Shown: positions 41,308 to 51,527, numbered from the stretch's first letter. The stretch is 64,000 bases of DNA from Agrobacterium larrymoorei (GCF_030819275.1 NZ_JAUTBL010000001.1:806001-870000); one strand, 5' to 3'. Numbers and translations: made by a program. Notes: a model not told the origin generated them from the sequence alone.

Positions 41308-42264
41308 CTACTTCTGCTGTAGCCGCCTCTCTTCCCGCTCGGCGGCTGCAAGCTGCGAGCGTTCAAAAAACAGGATGATGAACAGGCCGATGACGAACGG
41401 GATGATCAGGTAGAACAGGCGGAAGACGAGAAGTGCGGCGATGACGTCTGCGGGGTTCATGTCCGGCAGGCCCATGACGAAGACGAGCTCGAGCACGCCG
41501 AGCCCTCCCGGCGCATGCGAAATCAGTGCGGCGGAAAAGGAAATCAGGAAAATCCCCAGGATCACCATGAAGCCTGGATTGCCCAGCTCGGGCAGGGCGA
41601 AATAGATGATACCGGCCGCGCCGATCAATTCGATCGGCCCGATGACCAGCTGCTGCACAACCAGTTTCGGGACCGGATAGAATAGCGTGAAGGAGCCGAT
41701 CTTGAGCGGCCTGAGCTTCATTAGGCTGCCGAGAATATAAAGTGCGACGATGGCAAGCAGCAGGATGCCGGTGGTGCGCGAGGCTTCTACCGGCAGAACA
41801 TCAACGAAACGCTCCGTGATATCCGGCTCATAAACCAGGATAAAGCCGATCAGCATGATCGTACCGATCACGAAGGTGAAGGAGCAGAGGGCAACGAGAA
41901 CGCCGACTTCTGCAGCACTCAATCCCTTCGACGTATAGGCGCGGTAGCGGACGACGGCACCGGAAAATACCGATGCACCGACATTGTGAGACAGGGCATA
42001 GGTGGTGAACGATGTCAGCGCGATAAAAAGCCAGCCGACCTTGCGTTTCAGATGCTGCAAGGCAATGCGGTCATAGCCGGCGAGAGCGGCATAGGCGACC
42101 AGCGTGCAAAGTCCTGACATCAACCAGTGATGCGTACTGATGGCGCTAAGGCTGCCCCAGACATCATCGAGCGAGAGATGGCGCAATTCCTTGTAGAGCA
42201 GCCACACCGAAAAGCAGATCGTCGCAATCCCAATCACGGGCCAAAGATACTTTTTCATTTTCAT
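41308..42264 (-). CDS. UPF0104/LPG synthase-type multi-pass membrane protein
   Basis: A 318-residue membrane protein with about eight helices, related to the flippase-like membrane part of lysylphosphatidylglycerol synthase (AglD/MprF N-terminal family). Typical features are TTYALSHNVGASVFSGAVVRYRAY, the conserved 'AEVGVLVALCSF' region and ISHAPGGLGVLELVFV. There is no C-terminal synthase domain, so the substrate is unknown. It is convergent with rlmJ, with 6 bases between. Confidence 0.85.
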   Translation of the reverse strand: MKMKKYLWPVIGIATICFSVWLLYKELRHLSLDDVWGSLSAISTHHWLMSGLCTLVAYAALAGYDRIALQHLKRKVGWLFIALTSFTTYALSHNVGASVFSGAVVRYRAYTSKGLSAAEVGVLVALCSFTFVIGTIMLIGFILVYEPDITERFVDVLPVEASRTTGILLLAIVALYILGSLMKLRPLKIGSFTLFYPVPKLVVQQLVIGPIELIGAAGIIYFALPELGNPGFMVILGIFLISFSAALISHAPGGLGVLELVFVMGLPDMNPADVIAALLVFRLFYLIIPFVIGLFIILFFERSQLAAAEREERRLQQK

Positions 42265-42469
42265 GCGGACATGCCCAGACTCGAACCTCCCTCCGACAAG
42301 ACTGCCATGCCGGATTCGACAAGCTTATTCGTTATACCAACTCCGGTTCAACACGAAGGATGCTGAAGAAATGAATTTTCGGCGGTCTGTTTGCCATAGG
42401 CGGAAGATGGTATAAAACCCGAAGCCTGTTCAACAAATCGTCATCCCTGCCAGAAAGACAGCGCCTTCG
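42265..42469. other. Intergenic region before the RNase T2 gene
   Basis: About 205 bases, with no gene supported. It holds divergent promoters. Nothing distinctive was seen. Confidence 0.35.
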
Positions 42470-43198
42470 ATGAAACAGTATTTCGGTTTTATCGCACTCG
42501 GCGCACTGTCACTGGCAGCGGCTGGATGGCTGTTTCTGGGCCAACCCCAACCGGCATCCGGGCCTGTGACCCAGCGAACTGAAACTCCTTCGTCGCGTAG
42601 CTCACGCGGCGCCGCAGAAACCTCGGAAACCGGTTTCGATTTCTACGTCCTGTCGCTCTCCTGGTCTCCCGCATTCTGTGCCAGTGATGCCGGGCGCAAC
42701 AGCCGGCAGCAATGCGGCTCGGATCGGAAGTTCGGATTCGTGGTTCATGGTCTCTGGCCTCAGAACGACCAAAGCTATCCGGAATTCTGCGGCGCGGACA
42801 AAAACGAGCGCGTGCCTGACAACCTCGGACGAAGCATGTTCGACATCATGCCGTCCATGGGGCTGATCGGCCACCAGTGGCGCAAGCATGGCAGTTGCAG
42901 CGGCCTGACCCAGAAACAATATTTCGACAAAACACGTGATGCCTACGACCGCATCAAGATACCTGCCGACCTCTCAATCGGCGATCAGAGCAAAAGGCTT
43001 TCCGCCGACGCTATCGAGTCCGCTTTTGTGGATGCTAATCCTGGCATGACAAAGAGTGGCATCGCTATCAGCTGCGAAGGTCCGCGACTGGAGGAGGTGC
43101 GGATCTGCCTGTCCAAGACCTTGTCCTTCCGCGATTGCCCTGAGGTCAATCGCCAGGGTTGCCGGTCGAATGCCGCAGAGATCATTCCCATCCGATAG
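42470..43198 (+). CDS. Ribonuclease T2 family protein, exported
   Basis: A 242-residue secreted or periplasmic endoribonuclease of the T2 family. An N-terminal hydrophobic helix (residues 5-24) is a signal or anchor; a Ser/Arg-rich linker follows. The two active-site boxes are present: FVVHGLWPQND (His93) and GHQWRKHGSCSG (Lys139, His140). The glutamate that usually sits three residues before the lysine is Gln136 here. Eight or more cysteines suggest several disulphides. It would degrade external RNA for nutrients. Confidence 0.88.
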   Translation: MKQYFGFIALGALSLAAAGWLFLGQPQPASGPVTQRTETPSSRSSRGAAETSETGFDFYVLSLSWSPAFCASDAGRNSRQQCGSDRKFGFVVHGLWPQNDQSYPEFCGADKNERVPDNLGRSMFDIMPSMGLIGHQWRKHGSCSGLTQKQYFDKTRDAYDRIKIPADLSIGDQSKRLSADAIESAFVDANPGMTKSGIAISCEGPRLEEVRICLSKTLSFRDCPEVNRQGCRSNAAEIIPIR

Positions 43199-43215
43199 TG
43201 AAACAGGAAAAACCA

Positions 43216-43809
43216 ATGGAACTGCTTTACGCTCCCGCCTCCCCCTATTCCGCCAAGGTGCGCATGGCAGCGCGCTATCTGGATATCGGCATCACCGATG
43301 TCCGCGTCGACACCAATGCCGAAACCGCCACGCTGATCGACAACAATCCGCTGGGCAAGATCCCCGTGCTGCTGCATGACGGTGGCTCGGTCTACGACAG
43401 TGTCGCGATCATGCATTATCTCGATCGCGTGTCTGGCGGAAAGCTCTACCCGAAGAAGCATGCCAAGCGCACCGAAGCCGAAATCCTCGAAGCACTTTGC
43501 GATGGTGTGATGGATTGCCTGCTGGCGATCGTCTACGAAAAGCGCTTCCGGCCGGAAGAAAAGGTTCACCAGGAGTGGATCGACAAGCAATGGCGCAAGG
43601 TGGTGAAGGCGCTCGATTACCTGAACGACAATCTCCCGAAGACCGGAAAGAAGCTGCATGGCGGCCACTTTGCGCTAGCCGCGATGATTGGTTATCTCGA
43701 TTTGCGGTTTAGCGGACAGTGGGCGGATGGTCGCAAACGGCTCTCTGATTGGCCGGAAAAGTTCGGCAAGAAGTTCAAGCCGTATACGGAGCTGAAATCT
43801 GCCGCCTGA
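43216..43809 (+). CDS. Glutathione S-transferase family protein
   Basis: A 197-residue GST. The thioredoxin-like N-terminal domain has the active-site serine region YAPASPYSAKVRMAARYL and the cis-proline segment NPLGKIPVLLHDGG, followed by VYDSVAIMHYLD. The C-terminal helical domain is intact. ATG 43216 has AGGAAA upstream. Substrate unknown. Confidence 0.9.
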   Translation: MELLYAPASPYSAKVRMAARYLDIGITDVRVDTNAETATLIDNNPLGKIPVLLHDGGSVYDSVAIMHYLDRVSGGKLYPKKHAKRTEAEILEALCDGVMDCLLAIVYEKRFRPEEKVHQEWIDKQWRKVVKALDYLNDNLPKTGKKLHGGHFALAAMIGYLDLRFSGQWADGRKRLSDWPEKFGKKFKPYTELKSAA

Positions 43810-43837
43810 TCGCGGATTTCTCTTGCTGCAGAAACAG

Positions 43838-43863
43838 AAAAGCCGGGGCGAACCCCGGCTTTT
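43838..43863. terminator. Bidirectional terminator between GST and omp genes
   Basis: A perfect 11-bp stem AAAAGCCGGGG/CCCCGGCTTTT with a CGAA tetraloop. T runs lie on both strands, so it can stop both convergent genes. Confidence 0.9.
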
Positions 43864-43882
43864 CCGCATAATATCTGGCGAA

Positions 43883-44533
43883 TTAGAACTTGACGCCGAT
43901 ACCAGCCTTGACGCTGTGGTCGTCGAAGCCGCGCGAGACGTTGCCACCGTTGATGGCGAAGTCCTTGTCCTGATAATCGGTGTAACGATACTCAAGACGT
44001 GCCGTGATGTTGTCTGTGACGAGAGCTTCGACACCGGCGCCAACCGTGTAGCCGAGAGCCGTCTTGTCGTCCTTGCTGCCGGTTGCGGTGTCACGAAGTT
44101 CGTTGTTCGAAACTGCAAGACCACCCGTACCGTAGATCAGGAAGGGGTTCATGTCGTAACCAACACGAGCGCGCAGCGAGCCGTTCAGCTTCTGCTTGCC
44201 CTGAAGGTTGCCGCCAGCGGAGCCCTTTTCATCGCCATAAGCGAGGTCGGCTTCACCACCGTAAACGATCTGGCCGTTCTGCCAGTTGTAACCGCCATAG
44301 AGGCCGCCGCCGAAGCCGTCAGCGTCGCGACCGTTGGTGCTGCCGCTGAAACGACCCCAGTCGTAGTTCACGGTACCACCGAGATACGCGCCGGACCAAT
44401 CCTTGATCGGTGCGGGCTGCTCAACTGCGACCGGCGCCTGCGGAACTTCATTGACCGCGTCGGCTGCCTGTGCTGCCGAGAAAGCTGCCGCGGCCATGGT
44501 AGAAGCCAAAAGTGTTGCAACGATAGTACGCAT
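43883..44533 (-). CDS. Outer-membrane beta-barrel protein, Omp25/Omp31-like
   Basis: A 216-residue outer-membrane protein. The signal peptide is MRTIVATLLASTMAAAAFSAAQAAD, and ATG 44533 has AAGGAG just upstream. The barrel is of the eight-strand type with alternating residues: WSGAYLGGTVNYDWG, GGLYGGYNWQNGQIVYGGEADL and a final strand VKAGIGVKF ending in Phe. Such proteins are abundant structural components of rhizobial outer membranes. Confidence 0.92.
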   Translation of the reverse strand: MRTIVATLLASTMAAAAFSAAQAADAVNEVPQAPVAVEQPAPIKDWSGAYLGGTVNYDWGRFSGSTNGRDADGFGGGLYGGYNWQNGQIVYGGEADLAYGDEKGSAGGNLQGKQKLNGSLRARVGYDMNPFLIYGTGGLAVSNNELRDTATGSKDDKTALGYTVGAGVEALVTDNITARLEYRYTDYQDKDFAINGGNVSRGFDDHSVKAGIGVKF

Positions 44534-44903
44534 GCCATTCTCCTTTTCAAACCCGCGGGGGCACTCAAACACTCGGTCCCAAACGCGGTATAAAACAGTT
44601 AGTTCCCTGCCCGTCTGGAAATGCAAAATGATGGGGGAATGAGGAAATCACAGAGCCAAAATGTGAATTGATTGAGGCACAGCCGTGACAGAAATTGGAC
44701 GTTGCCAAAAGGACACAGAAATCCATTAAGGATAACGCATCGTTAATTTAAGCAAAGCGCGTTTTTACTTGTGTTTACATCAAATTAAGCTGGCAAAGCT
44801 TGCGCCGGATAAATCTGTATAACGCCATTCGGATGTGGGCAAACCTCATCATTTCGATCTATATCTGGAAGTAAATGTGGAATAAGCAGAGCACGGGTCC
44901 GCT
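44534..44903. other. Non-coding region between omp and the SDR gene
   Basis: 370 bases, AT-rich from 44700 to 44880, with no supported gene. It must hold the omp promoter on the minus strand and the SDR-uvrC promoter on the plus strand. TTAA motifs at 44727, 44743, 44748 and 44786 do not have CtrA spacing. No known RNA family was recognised. Confidence 0.4.
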
Positions 44904-45671
44904 TTGACAGAGACTATACCGAAGACCGTCTTGATAACGGGCGCAGCGCGCCGCATTGGCAGAGCCATTGCCGATTATCTTGCTTGCGAGGGATTTGCGG
45001 TAGCGATCCACGCACGTTCCTCTTTGGCCGAAGGCGAGGAACTCGCTAACACTTTACGGCAGAAAGGTGGCAAGGCGGTCGTCCTTCAGGCAGACCTAAT
45101 GGACATATCCTCCACAGCCGAATTGATGGAAAAGGCGACAAAAGCACTGGGACCTGTGGGGGTTCTCGTCAACAATGCCTCTGTTTTTCACAAGGATGAA
45201 GCCGAAACCTTCGATGCCGAGACCTTCGATGCGCATTTTGCCGTGCATGTACGCGCGCCGTCCATTCTTTCAGCCGCATTTGCAAGGCAACTGCCACAAG
45301 AGCATTCCGGTCTGATCGTCAACATCATCGATCAACGCGTGTTGGCGCTCAATCCGCGCTTCTATTCCTACACATTGTCCAAGGCAGCGCTTTGGGCCGC
45401 AACACAAACTTTGGCGCAAAGCTTCGCGCCGCGCATCCGGGTCAATGCCATCGGCCCCGGCCCGACGTTTAAAAACGAGAGACAGAGCCCCGAGGACTTT
45501 CAGGCGCAGGTCGACGCCCTTATATTGAAGAGAGGTCCGAAGCCCGATGAGTTCGGGCGGACGATTCGCTTTCTTTACGATACCCCCTCGATGACCGGCC
45601 AGATGATCGCACTCGACGGGGGCCAGCATCTTGGCTGGGAAACCCCGGACGTGGCGGAGATTAATGAATGA
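44904..45671 (+). CDS. Short-chain dehydrogenase, pteridine-reductase-like
   Basis: A 255-residue SDR. The cofactor motif is [19 protein letters not shown]; the ARR pattern is typical of FolM/pteridine-reductase-type NADPH enzymes. Downstream are [32 protein letters not shown] (Tyr-x3-Lys) and [13 protein letters not shown] residues. It starts with TTG; no better ATG exists near the N-terminus. The stop overlaps uvrC by 4 bases. It could reduce dihydropterins, but the substrate is inferred only from the motif. Confidence 0.85.
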   Translation: MTETIPKTVLITGAARRIGRAIADYLACEGFAVAIHARSSLAEGEELANTLRQKGGKAVVLQADLMDISSTAELMEKATKALGPVGVLVNNASVFHKDEAETFDAETFDAHFAVHVRAPSILSAAFARQLPQEHSGLIVNIIDQRVLALNPRFYSYTLSKAALWAATQTLAQSFAPRIRVNAIGPGPTFKNERQSPEDFQAQVDALILKRGPKPDEFGRTIRFLYDTPSMTGQMIALDGGQHLGWETPDVAEINE

Positions 45672-47710
45672 ACGGAAAGAAGCTGCCGGATGGCGGTGTT
45701 CTCTTCGATGAAACCGACGACGACGAAGACGATGTTGCACTCTCCACCGCCGATGTTGCCGTGGAGCGGGACAGCGCAGGCATCGACTGGAACGCCGGAT
45801 GGAAGAACGAGTCCGGCTTGAAGGGCATGGATCTGATTGGCGAGTTCGTCAAACACCTGCCTAACAATCCCGGCGTCTATCGCATGTTCAACGAGGCTGG
45901 CGACGTTCTTTATGTCGGCAAGGCGCGCTCGCTGAAGAAGCGTGTCAGCAATTATGCCCAGGGCCGCGTGCATTCAAACCGCATTGGCCAAATGGTGCGG
46001 CTGACGACGCATATGGAGTTCGTCACCACCCGCACGGAAACCGAAGCGCTGCTGCTGGAAGCCAACCTCATCAAGCGCTTCCGCCCACGCTTCAACGTGC
46101 TGCTGCGCGACGACAAGTCGTTTCCCTATATTCTGATCACGGCCGACAATCGTGCGCCGGCGATCTTCAAGCATCGCGGTGCCAGAGCGCGCAAGGGCGC
46201 CTATTTCGGTCCCTTCGCTTCTGCCGGTGCGGTGGGTCGAACCATCAATTCGCTGCAGCGCGCCTTCCTGATCCGTACCTGTACCGACAGCGTGTTCGAG
46301 AGCCGTACGCGACCTTGCCTGCTTTATCAAATCAAGCGCTGTTCCGGCCCCTGCACCCATGAGGTCAGCGACGATGCTTACGCAGAGCTGGTGCAGGAAG
46401 CGAAAGACTTCCTCTCCGGCAAAAGCCAGAGCGTAAAATCGACGATCGCCCGGCAGATGAACGAGGCCTCGGAAGATCTCGATTTCGAGCGCGCCGCGAT
46501 CTATCGCGACCGTCTGGCCGCGCTGTCGCACGTACAGAGCCATCAGGGCATCAACCCTGCCGGGATCGATGAGGCGGACGTTTTTGCCATCCACCACGAA
46601 GGTGGCGTGTCGTGCATTCAAGTGTTCTTCTTCCGCACCGGGCAGAACTGGGGCAACCGCGCCTATTTCCCCAAGGCCGATCCATCCCTCCCGGGCTCGG
46701 AAATTCTCAACGCCTTCCTGGCGCAGTTCTACGATGACAAGCCGGTGCCGAGGCAGATTCTTTTGTCTGAAACTGTGGACGAGCAGGAATTGCTGGCTGC
46801 AGCCTTTAGCGAAAAGGCCGGTCACAAGGTCGTCCTTTCGGTGCCGCAGCGCGGCGAAAAGAAGGACATTGTCGATCATGTGCTGGGCAATGCCCGCGAA
46901 GCCCACGGCCGCAAGCTCGCCGAAACCTCGTCTCAAGCGCGTCTGCTGAAAGGTTTCGCCGAGACCTTCGGTATGCCCTACATCCCGCGCCGTATCGAGA
47001 TCTACGATAACTCCCATATCATGGGCACCAATGCGGTGGGCGGCATGGTGGTGGCAGGGCCGGATGGCTTCGTCAAAAACCAGTACCGCAAGTTCAACAT
47101 CAAATCGACGGACATCACCCCCGGCGACGACTTCGGTATGATGCGCGAGGTGATGACGCGTCGCTTTTCTCGCCTGTTGAAAGAAGAAGGCAGGCCTGAC
47201 CGCAGCCAGCCGGTGTCACCGGAAGATGCGGCAGATATGCCGTTTCCGGCTTGGCCAGACGTGATCCTGATCGACGGCGGTCAAGGCCAGATGACGGCGG
47301 TACGTGCCATTCTCGATGAACTCGGCATTCGTGATTGCGTCACCGCGATTGGCGTTGCCAAGGGTGTGGACCGAGATGCCGGTCGCGAGCGCTTCTTCAC
47401 CGATACCCGCAGCGACTTTTCGCTGCCACCGCGCGATCCCGTTCTTTACTTCGTCCAGCGCCTGCGCGACGAGGCGCACCGCTTTGCCATCGGTTCTCAC
47501 CGGGCGCGACGTAAGAAAGAGATGATCAAGAATCCTCTCGATGAGGTGAGCGGCATCGGACCGGGGAGAAAGCGCGCGCTTCTTCAGCATTTCGGCACGG
47601 CGAAAGCCGTGTCGCGTGCGGCGCTCAGCGATCTGATGGCTGTGGGCGGCATTTCAGAAACTGTCGCAAAACAGATATACAATCACTTCCATGAGAGCGG
47701 CCGCGAGTGA
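45668..47710 (+). CDS. uvrC: Excinuclease ABC subunit C
   Basis: A 680-residue UvrC that makes both cuts during nucleotide excision repair. Order: an acidic N-terminal extension (residues 1-50, including [10 protein letters not shown]), GIY-YIG nuclease ([19 protein letters not shown]), UvrB-binding UVR motif (near [19 protein letters not shown]), RNase H-like domain ([19 protein letters not shown] and [11 protein letters not shown]) and the C-terminal HhH pair. No LexA box was found in front of the SDR-uvrC operon. Confidence 0.96.
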   Translation: MNGKKLPDGGVLFDETDDDEDDVALSTADVAVERDSAGIDWNAGWKNESGLKGMDLIGEFVKHLPNNPGVYRMFNEAGDVLYVGKARSLKKRVSNYAQGRVHSNRIGQMVRLTTHMEFVTTRTETEALLLEANLIKRFRPRFNVLLRDDKSFPYILITADNRAPAIFKHRGARARKGAYFGPFASAGAVGRTINSLQRAFLIRTCTDSVFESRTRPCLLYQIKRCSGPCTHEVSDDAYAELVQEAKDFLSGKSQSVKSTIARQMNEASEDLDFERAAIYRDRLAALSHVQSHQGINPAGIDEADVFAIHHEGGVSCIQVFFFRTGQNWGNRAYFPKADPSLPGSEILNAFLAQFYDDKPVPRQILLSETVDEQELLAAAFSEKAGHKVVLSVPQRGEKKDIVDHVLGNAREAHGRKLAETSSQARLLKGFAETFGMPYIPRRIEIYDNSHIMGTNAVGGMVVAGPDGFVKNQYRKFNIKSTDITPGDDFGMMREVMTRRFSRLLKEEGRPDRSQPVSPEDAADMPFPAWPDVILIDGGQGQMTAVRAILDELGIRDCVTAIGVAKGVDRDAGRERFFTDTRSDFSLPPRDPVLYFVQRLRDEAHRFAIGSHRARRKKEMIKNPLDEVSGIGPGRKRALLQHFGTAKAVSRAALSDLMAVGGISETVAKQIYNHFHESGRE

Positions 47711-47812
47711 CGCGGCGGCTTTTACCGCCGCCCGCTAAAAAAACACAAAGAGGTGTTGACGCTTCCACCTCAGAGCGTCATCAACGCTTTGATATTGATA
47801 GACAGGTTTTCC

Positions 47813-48400
47813 ATGGCTTCGCGCACCTACAACATCCCGAACCTTCTGACCTATGGCCGCATTCTGGCCGTACCGGTCATCGTCTTGTGCTTCTTCGTGG
47901 AAGGAAAACTTGAGAGTTCGGATTTTGCCCGGTGGACCGCGCTGTGGCTGTTCATCGTCGCCTCGATCACCGATTTCCTCGATGGCTATCTGGCGCGCAT
48001 CTGGAACCAGACATCCAATATCGGCCGCATGCTCGACCCGATTGCCGATAAGCTCTTGATCGCCTCGATCCTGCTGCTGCTGGCGGCTGACGGCACCATA
48101 GCGGGCTGGTCGCTCTGGGCCGCGATCACCATTCTCTGCCGTGAAATCCTGGTCTCTGGCCTGCGCGAATATCTCGCGGCCTTGAAGGTGTCCGTACCCG
48201 TGACCCGCATCGCCAAGTGGAAAACCACGATCCAGATGGTGGCTATCGCTTTCCTTCTGGCCGGACCCGCTGGCGATACGATCCTGCCTTACACGACCGA
48301 AATCGGCATCGGCCTTCTGTGGATCGCGGCAGCGCTGACGATCTATACCGGCTATGACTACTTCAAGGCTGGCCTGCGCCACATCGTGGATGAAGAGTGA
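47813..48400 (+). CDS. pgsA: CDP-diacylglycerol-glycerol-3-phosphate 3-phosphatidyltransferase
   Basis: A 195-residue membrane enzyme of phosphatidylglycerol synthesis. The CDP-alcohol phosphotransferase motif D-G-x2-A-R-x8-G-x3-D-x3-D spans DFLDGYLARIW to GRMLDPIADK. Start ATG 47813 (MASRTYNIPNLLTYGRI) has ACAGG upstream; the frame extends to 47753 without homology. The stop overlaps the moaD start. Confidence 0.95.
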   Translation: MASRTYNIPNLLTYGRILAVPVIVLCFFVEGKLESSDFARWTALWLFIVASITDFLDGYLARIWNQTSNIGRMLDPIADKLLIASILLLLAADGTIAGWSLWAAITILCREILVSGLREYLAALKVSVPVTRIAKWKTTIQMVAIAFLLAGPAGDTILPYTTEIGIGLLWIAAALTIYTGYDYFKAGLRHIVDEE

Positions 48401-48654
48401 TGACCCATATCGTTTACTTCGCCTGGGTGCGCGAAAAGATCGGCAAGGCGGAAGAGGATCTCGACATCCCCGCTGATGTGAAGACGGCGCGTGAGCTGAT
48501 CCTTTATCTGAAAGGCCTTGGCGAAGAATACGAAGCGGCATTCGAATATCCGAATGTCATTCGCGTTGCGGTCAATCAGGAGCATATCGAGCACCACGAA
48601 AGCATTGTCGGTGCGCGGGAGATCGGTATCTTCCCGCCCATGACCGGCGGCTGA
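48400..48654 (+). CDS. moaD: Molybdopterin synthase small subunit
   Basis: An 84-residue ubiquitin-like protein ending in the required Gly-Gly (FPPMTGG), which carries sulphur as thiocarboxylate for molybdopterin synthesis. ATG 48400 overlaps the pgsA stop. moaE follows after 3 bases; the two form the synthase. The window also encodes a molybdenum enzyme (38237-40369). Confidence 0.94.
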   Translation: MTHIVYFAWVREKIGKAEEDLDIPADVKTARELILYLKGLGEEYEAAFEYPNVIRVAVNQEHIEHHESIVGAREIGIFPPMTGG

Positions 48655-48657
48655 CCG

Positions 48658-49119
48658 ATGGGTGTCACCCCGACCATTCGCGTGCAGACGGACGATTTTG
48701 ACGCCGCGGTGGAAGCCAAGCTTTTGACGCGAGATGACGCAGGGATTGGCGCCGTCGTGACCTTCACCGGCCTCTGCCGCGACGAAGGTGGTGCGCTTTC
48801 TGCGCTGGAGCTTGAGCATTATCCCGGCATGGCGGAAGCGGAGATGACGCGGATCGCCAAGCTTGCCATCGAGCGTTTCGAGCTTCGTGGCCTGACGGCC
48901 ATCCACCGCTACGGCAAGATCGCCACCGGCGACAACATCGTCCTCGTCATCGCCGCCTCATCTCACCGCCAGGCCGCCTTTGACGGCGCCAATTTCGTCA
49001 TGGATTACCTGAAGACCGCGGCCCCTTTCTGGAAAAAGGAGCACGGAACGGATGGCACGGCAGGCGGATGGGTATCGGCCAAAGATGCCGATGAGAGCGC
49101 CAAGGATAAATGGCGCTAA
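48658..49119 (+). CDS. moaE: Molybdopterin synthase large subunit
   Basis: A 153-residue MoaE that uses MoaD sulphur to convert precursor Z to molybdopterin. Conserved segments are GAVVTFTGLCRDEGG, LELEHYPGMAEAEM, AIHRYGKIATGDNIVLV and the lysine-containing PFWKKEHGTDG near the C-terminus. Confidence 0.95.
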   Translation: MGVTPTIRVQTDDFDAAVEAKLLTRDDAGIGAVVTFTGLCRDEGGALSALELEHYPGMAEAEMTRIAKLAIERFELRGLTAIHRYGKIATGDNIVLVIAASSHRQAAFDGANFVMDYLKTAAPFWKKEHGTDGTAGGWVSAKDADESAKDKWR

Positions 49120-49193
49120 GAGATCCCTCGTTTCCTTGTCATCGTCTCGTAACCGTTTCGCCTGGGACATCCGCGCCCGGCAGCGCGGCCGCC

Positions 49194-51470
49194 CTACTTT
49201 ACTGTCCTCAGCAACCGTAACGCGTTCATGGTCACAAGCACCGTGGCGCCTGTGTCTGCCAGGATTGCGGGCCAGAGACCCGTGACACCGATAATGGTGG
49301 TGACGAGAAAGACAGCCTTCAGGCCCAGCGAGATGGCAATGTTCTGGTAGATATTGCGCATCGTTCGTTTGGACAGATCGATCATCCGGGCGATATCGCC
49401 GACGCGTCCATGCAGGATGGCCGCTTCCGCCGTTTCGAGCGCCACATCCGTTCCACCGCCCATGGCGATCCCCACATCGGCAGCAGCGAGAGCGGGCGCG
49501 TCATTGATGCCATCCCCAACCTTGCCGACGAAGAAACCCTGTTGTTTCAGTTCGCCGACGATGCGCTGCTTGTCTTCCGGCAGAAGGTCTGCGCGCACCT
49601 CGATGGCGAGCGTCTTGCCGATGGCGCTTGCCGTGCGGGCATTATCGCCCGTCAACATCACGATCCTCACGCCCTTATCCTTCAGCGCTTTCAGTCCTTC
49701 GGCTGCATCCGCACGCGGCTCATCGCGCATGGCGATGGCACCGGCAAGCTTACCGTCCACCACGAGAACCGACACCGTCTTGCCTTCATCATTGAGCGCA
49801 CCGAGGGCGGACTGATCCGCAGCCGGGATATCGACCATGGCGAGAGCAGCTTTCGCCGAACCGAGAAAGACCGACTGCCCACCGACCGTAGCGGAAACGC
49901 CTTTGCCGCCGAGTGCCTTGGCATCGCTTGCGGCAGGCGCGACGATTCGGTCTTCCGATGCCTTCTCCAAAATCGCAAGCGCAAGCGGATGGCTGGAACC
50001 GGTTTCAAGCGCGGCTGCCAGACGCAGCACTTCCGGCGCCGTCGAACCAAAGGAGACGATATCCGTCACCTTCGGCTTGCCCTCGGTCAGCGTGCCGGTC
50101 TTGTCCAGCGCCACCGCCGTCAGCCGGCCAAGGCCTTCCAGCACCGCGCCGCCTTTCAACAACAGGCCTCTGCGCGCACCCGCCGAAAGCGAGGCAGCAA
50201 TGGCTGCAGGGGTGGAGATGACCAGCGCGCATGGGCAGCCGATCAGCAGAATGGCAAGGCCCTTGTAGATCCACTCGTCCCAATTCGCCCCCCAGAGAAG
50301 CGGCGGCACGAGCGCCACAAGTGCTGCGACGGCCACCACGCCCGGCGTGTAATATTTCGAGAAGCGATCGATGAAGCGTTCGGTCGGCGCTTTGCTTTCC
50401 TGCGCTTCCTCCACCAGTTTCACGACACGGGCAATCGTATTGTCGGCAGCGGCCGCCGTGACACGCACCCGCAATGCGGCATCGCCATTCACCGTTCCAG
50501 CAAACACGCTGTCGCCGGCATTCTTCTGGACAGGCACGCTTTCGCCCGTCACCGGCGCCTCGTTGATGGCGCTTTCGCCCGAAACGATAACACCATCTGC
50601 CGATACACGGTCGCCTGGACGAACCAAGATAATGGCACCGATCTCGAGGCTCTCCGCTGGCACTTCCCTAGTTTTGCCCGCTTCTTCCAAAAGTGCAGTT
50701 TTCGGGACGAGGGCAGAGAGCGATTTGATGCTGTCACGCGCTTTACCGGCGGCCACGCCTTCCAGCAATTCGCCCACCAAAAACAGGAAGACGACCGCTG
50801 CGGCTTCTTCCGTGGCTCTGATTGCCAGCGCACCAATCGCCGCGATGGTCATCAGCATTTCGATGGAAAAGGGAGTACCCGCCAGCGCCGCCATGATGGC
50901 GCGGCGCGCGATCGGCACCAAACCGACCAGCATGGCGATGGCAAAAACATAAAGCTGGACGGACGGCACGAGGTGACCGATCGAATAGGCAACCACCAAA
51001 GCTGCGCCAGCCAACAACGTCGCACGGCCCTTCTTGCTTTTCCACCATGGACCGCCGCTCGGTCCATGGTCATGGCCATGCAATCCTTCGACAGCGACAG
51101 CACCGTCGCCATGATCGTGATCGCCATGCGTATGATTGTCGTGGTCGTGGTGAGAATGCCTATGGCCTTCTCCGTCTGCGTGATCATGCAAATGACCGCC
51201 ACAGCACGTCCCACCGTGGTTTGCCGATGTCGGGTTGTCGGCCTGACGCCCCGCCAATCGCTCAACCGAGTAGCCAAGGCCACGAACCTTTTTACCGATG
51301 GCGTCAAGATCGCTTGTCTGATCGTGACGGATGCTCATGGTTCCGGCAGTCACAGAGACAGAGACGTCCTCCACGCCCGGCATGCGCCGAACGGCAGTGT
51401 CGATCTTACTGGCGCAGGATGCGCAATCCATGCCGCCAACCCGAAATCTGGTCTGTAAATCCGTGCTCAT
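49194..51470 (-). CDS. Heavy-metal P1B-type ATPase (Zn/Cd/Pb exporter)
   Basis: A 758-residue exporter. An N-terminal heavy-metal domain has GGMDCASCASKID. A histidine-rich linker (residues about 92-135) follows, then eight membrane helices with the CPC motif (LLIGCPCALVIS), the phosphorylation site DKTGTLTEGKP and the hinge GDGINDAPALAAADVG. The CPC plus His-rich linker pattern fits ZntA/CadA-type zinc, cadmium and lead export. SD GAGGA precedes ATG 51470. A MerR-type promoter lies 27 bases further upstream, but no merR gene is adjacent. Confidence 0.94.
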   Translation of the reverse strand: MSTDLQTRFRVGGMDCASCASKIDTAVRRMPGVEDVSVSVTAGTMSIRHDQTSDLDAIGKKVRGLGYSVERLAGRQADNPTSANHGGTCCGGHLHDHADGEGHRHSHHDHDNHTHGDHDHGDGAVAVEGLHGHDHGPSGGPWWKSKKGRATLLAGAALVVAYSIGHLVPSVQLYVFAIAMLVGLVPIARRAIMAALAGTPFSIEMLMTIAAIGALAIRATEEAAAVVFLFLVGELLEGVAAGKARDSIKSLSALVPKTALLEEAGKTREVPAESLEIGAIILVRPGDRVSADGVIVSGESAINEAPVTGESVPVQKNAGDSVFAGTVNGDAALRVRVTAAAADNTIARVVKLVEEAQESKAPTERFIDRFSKYYTPGVVAVAALVALVPPLLWGANWDEWIYKGLAILLIGCPCALVISTPAAIAASLSAGARRGLLLKGGAVLEGLGRLTAVALDKTGTLTEGKPKVTDIVSFGSTAPEVLRLAAALETGSSHPLALAILEKASEDRIVAPAASDAKALGGKGVSATVGGQSVFLGSAKAALAMVDIPAADQSALGALNDEGKTVSVLVVDGKLAGAIAMRDEPRADAAEGLKALKDKGVRIVMLTGDNARTASAIGKTLAIEVRADLLPEDKQRIVGELKQQGFFVGKVGDGINDAPALAAADVGIAMGGGTDVALETAEAAILHGRVGDIARMIDLSKRTMRNIYQNIAISLGLKAVFLVTTIIGVTGLWPAILADTGATVLVTMNALRLLRTVK

Positions 51471-51496
51471 CTGACAGTCCTCTTGATACTGCAGAG

Positions 51497-51527
51497 GTTC
51501 TACGACCTCTAGTAACTAGAGCTACAA
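51497..51527 (-). promoter_or_regulatory. MerR-type promoter/operator of the metal ATPase gene
   Basis: On the minus strand a -35 TTGTAG and a -10 TAGAAC are separated by 19 bases. Between them lies the perfect dyad CTCTAG-TTA-CTAGAG. The long spacer with an internal dyad is the hallmark of promoters activated by MerR-family metal sensors (ZntR/CadR/CueR type). Confidence 0.75.

Noticed and set aside
44700..44800. CtrA-type TTAA-N7-TTAA site before the SDR-uvrC operon
   Set aside because: TTAA motifs are present but none has the 7-base spacing.
47712..47731. GC-rich hairpin GCGGCGG/CCGCCGC after uvrC as terminator
   Set aside because: No T run follows (sequence continues CCGCTAAAA), so terminator function is not supported.
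49410..51458. Plus-strand 682-residue open frame opposite the metal ATPase
   Set aside because: Antisense shadow including the reversed His-rich linker; no independent support.
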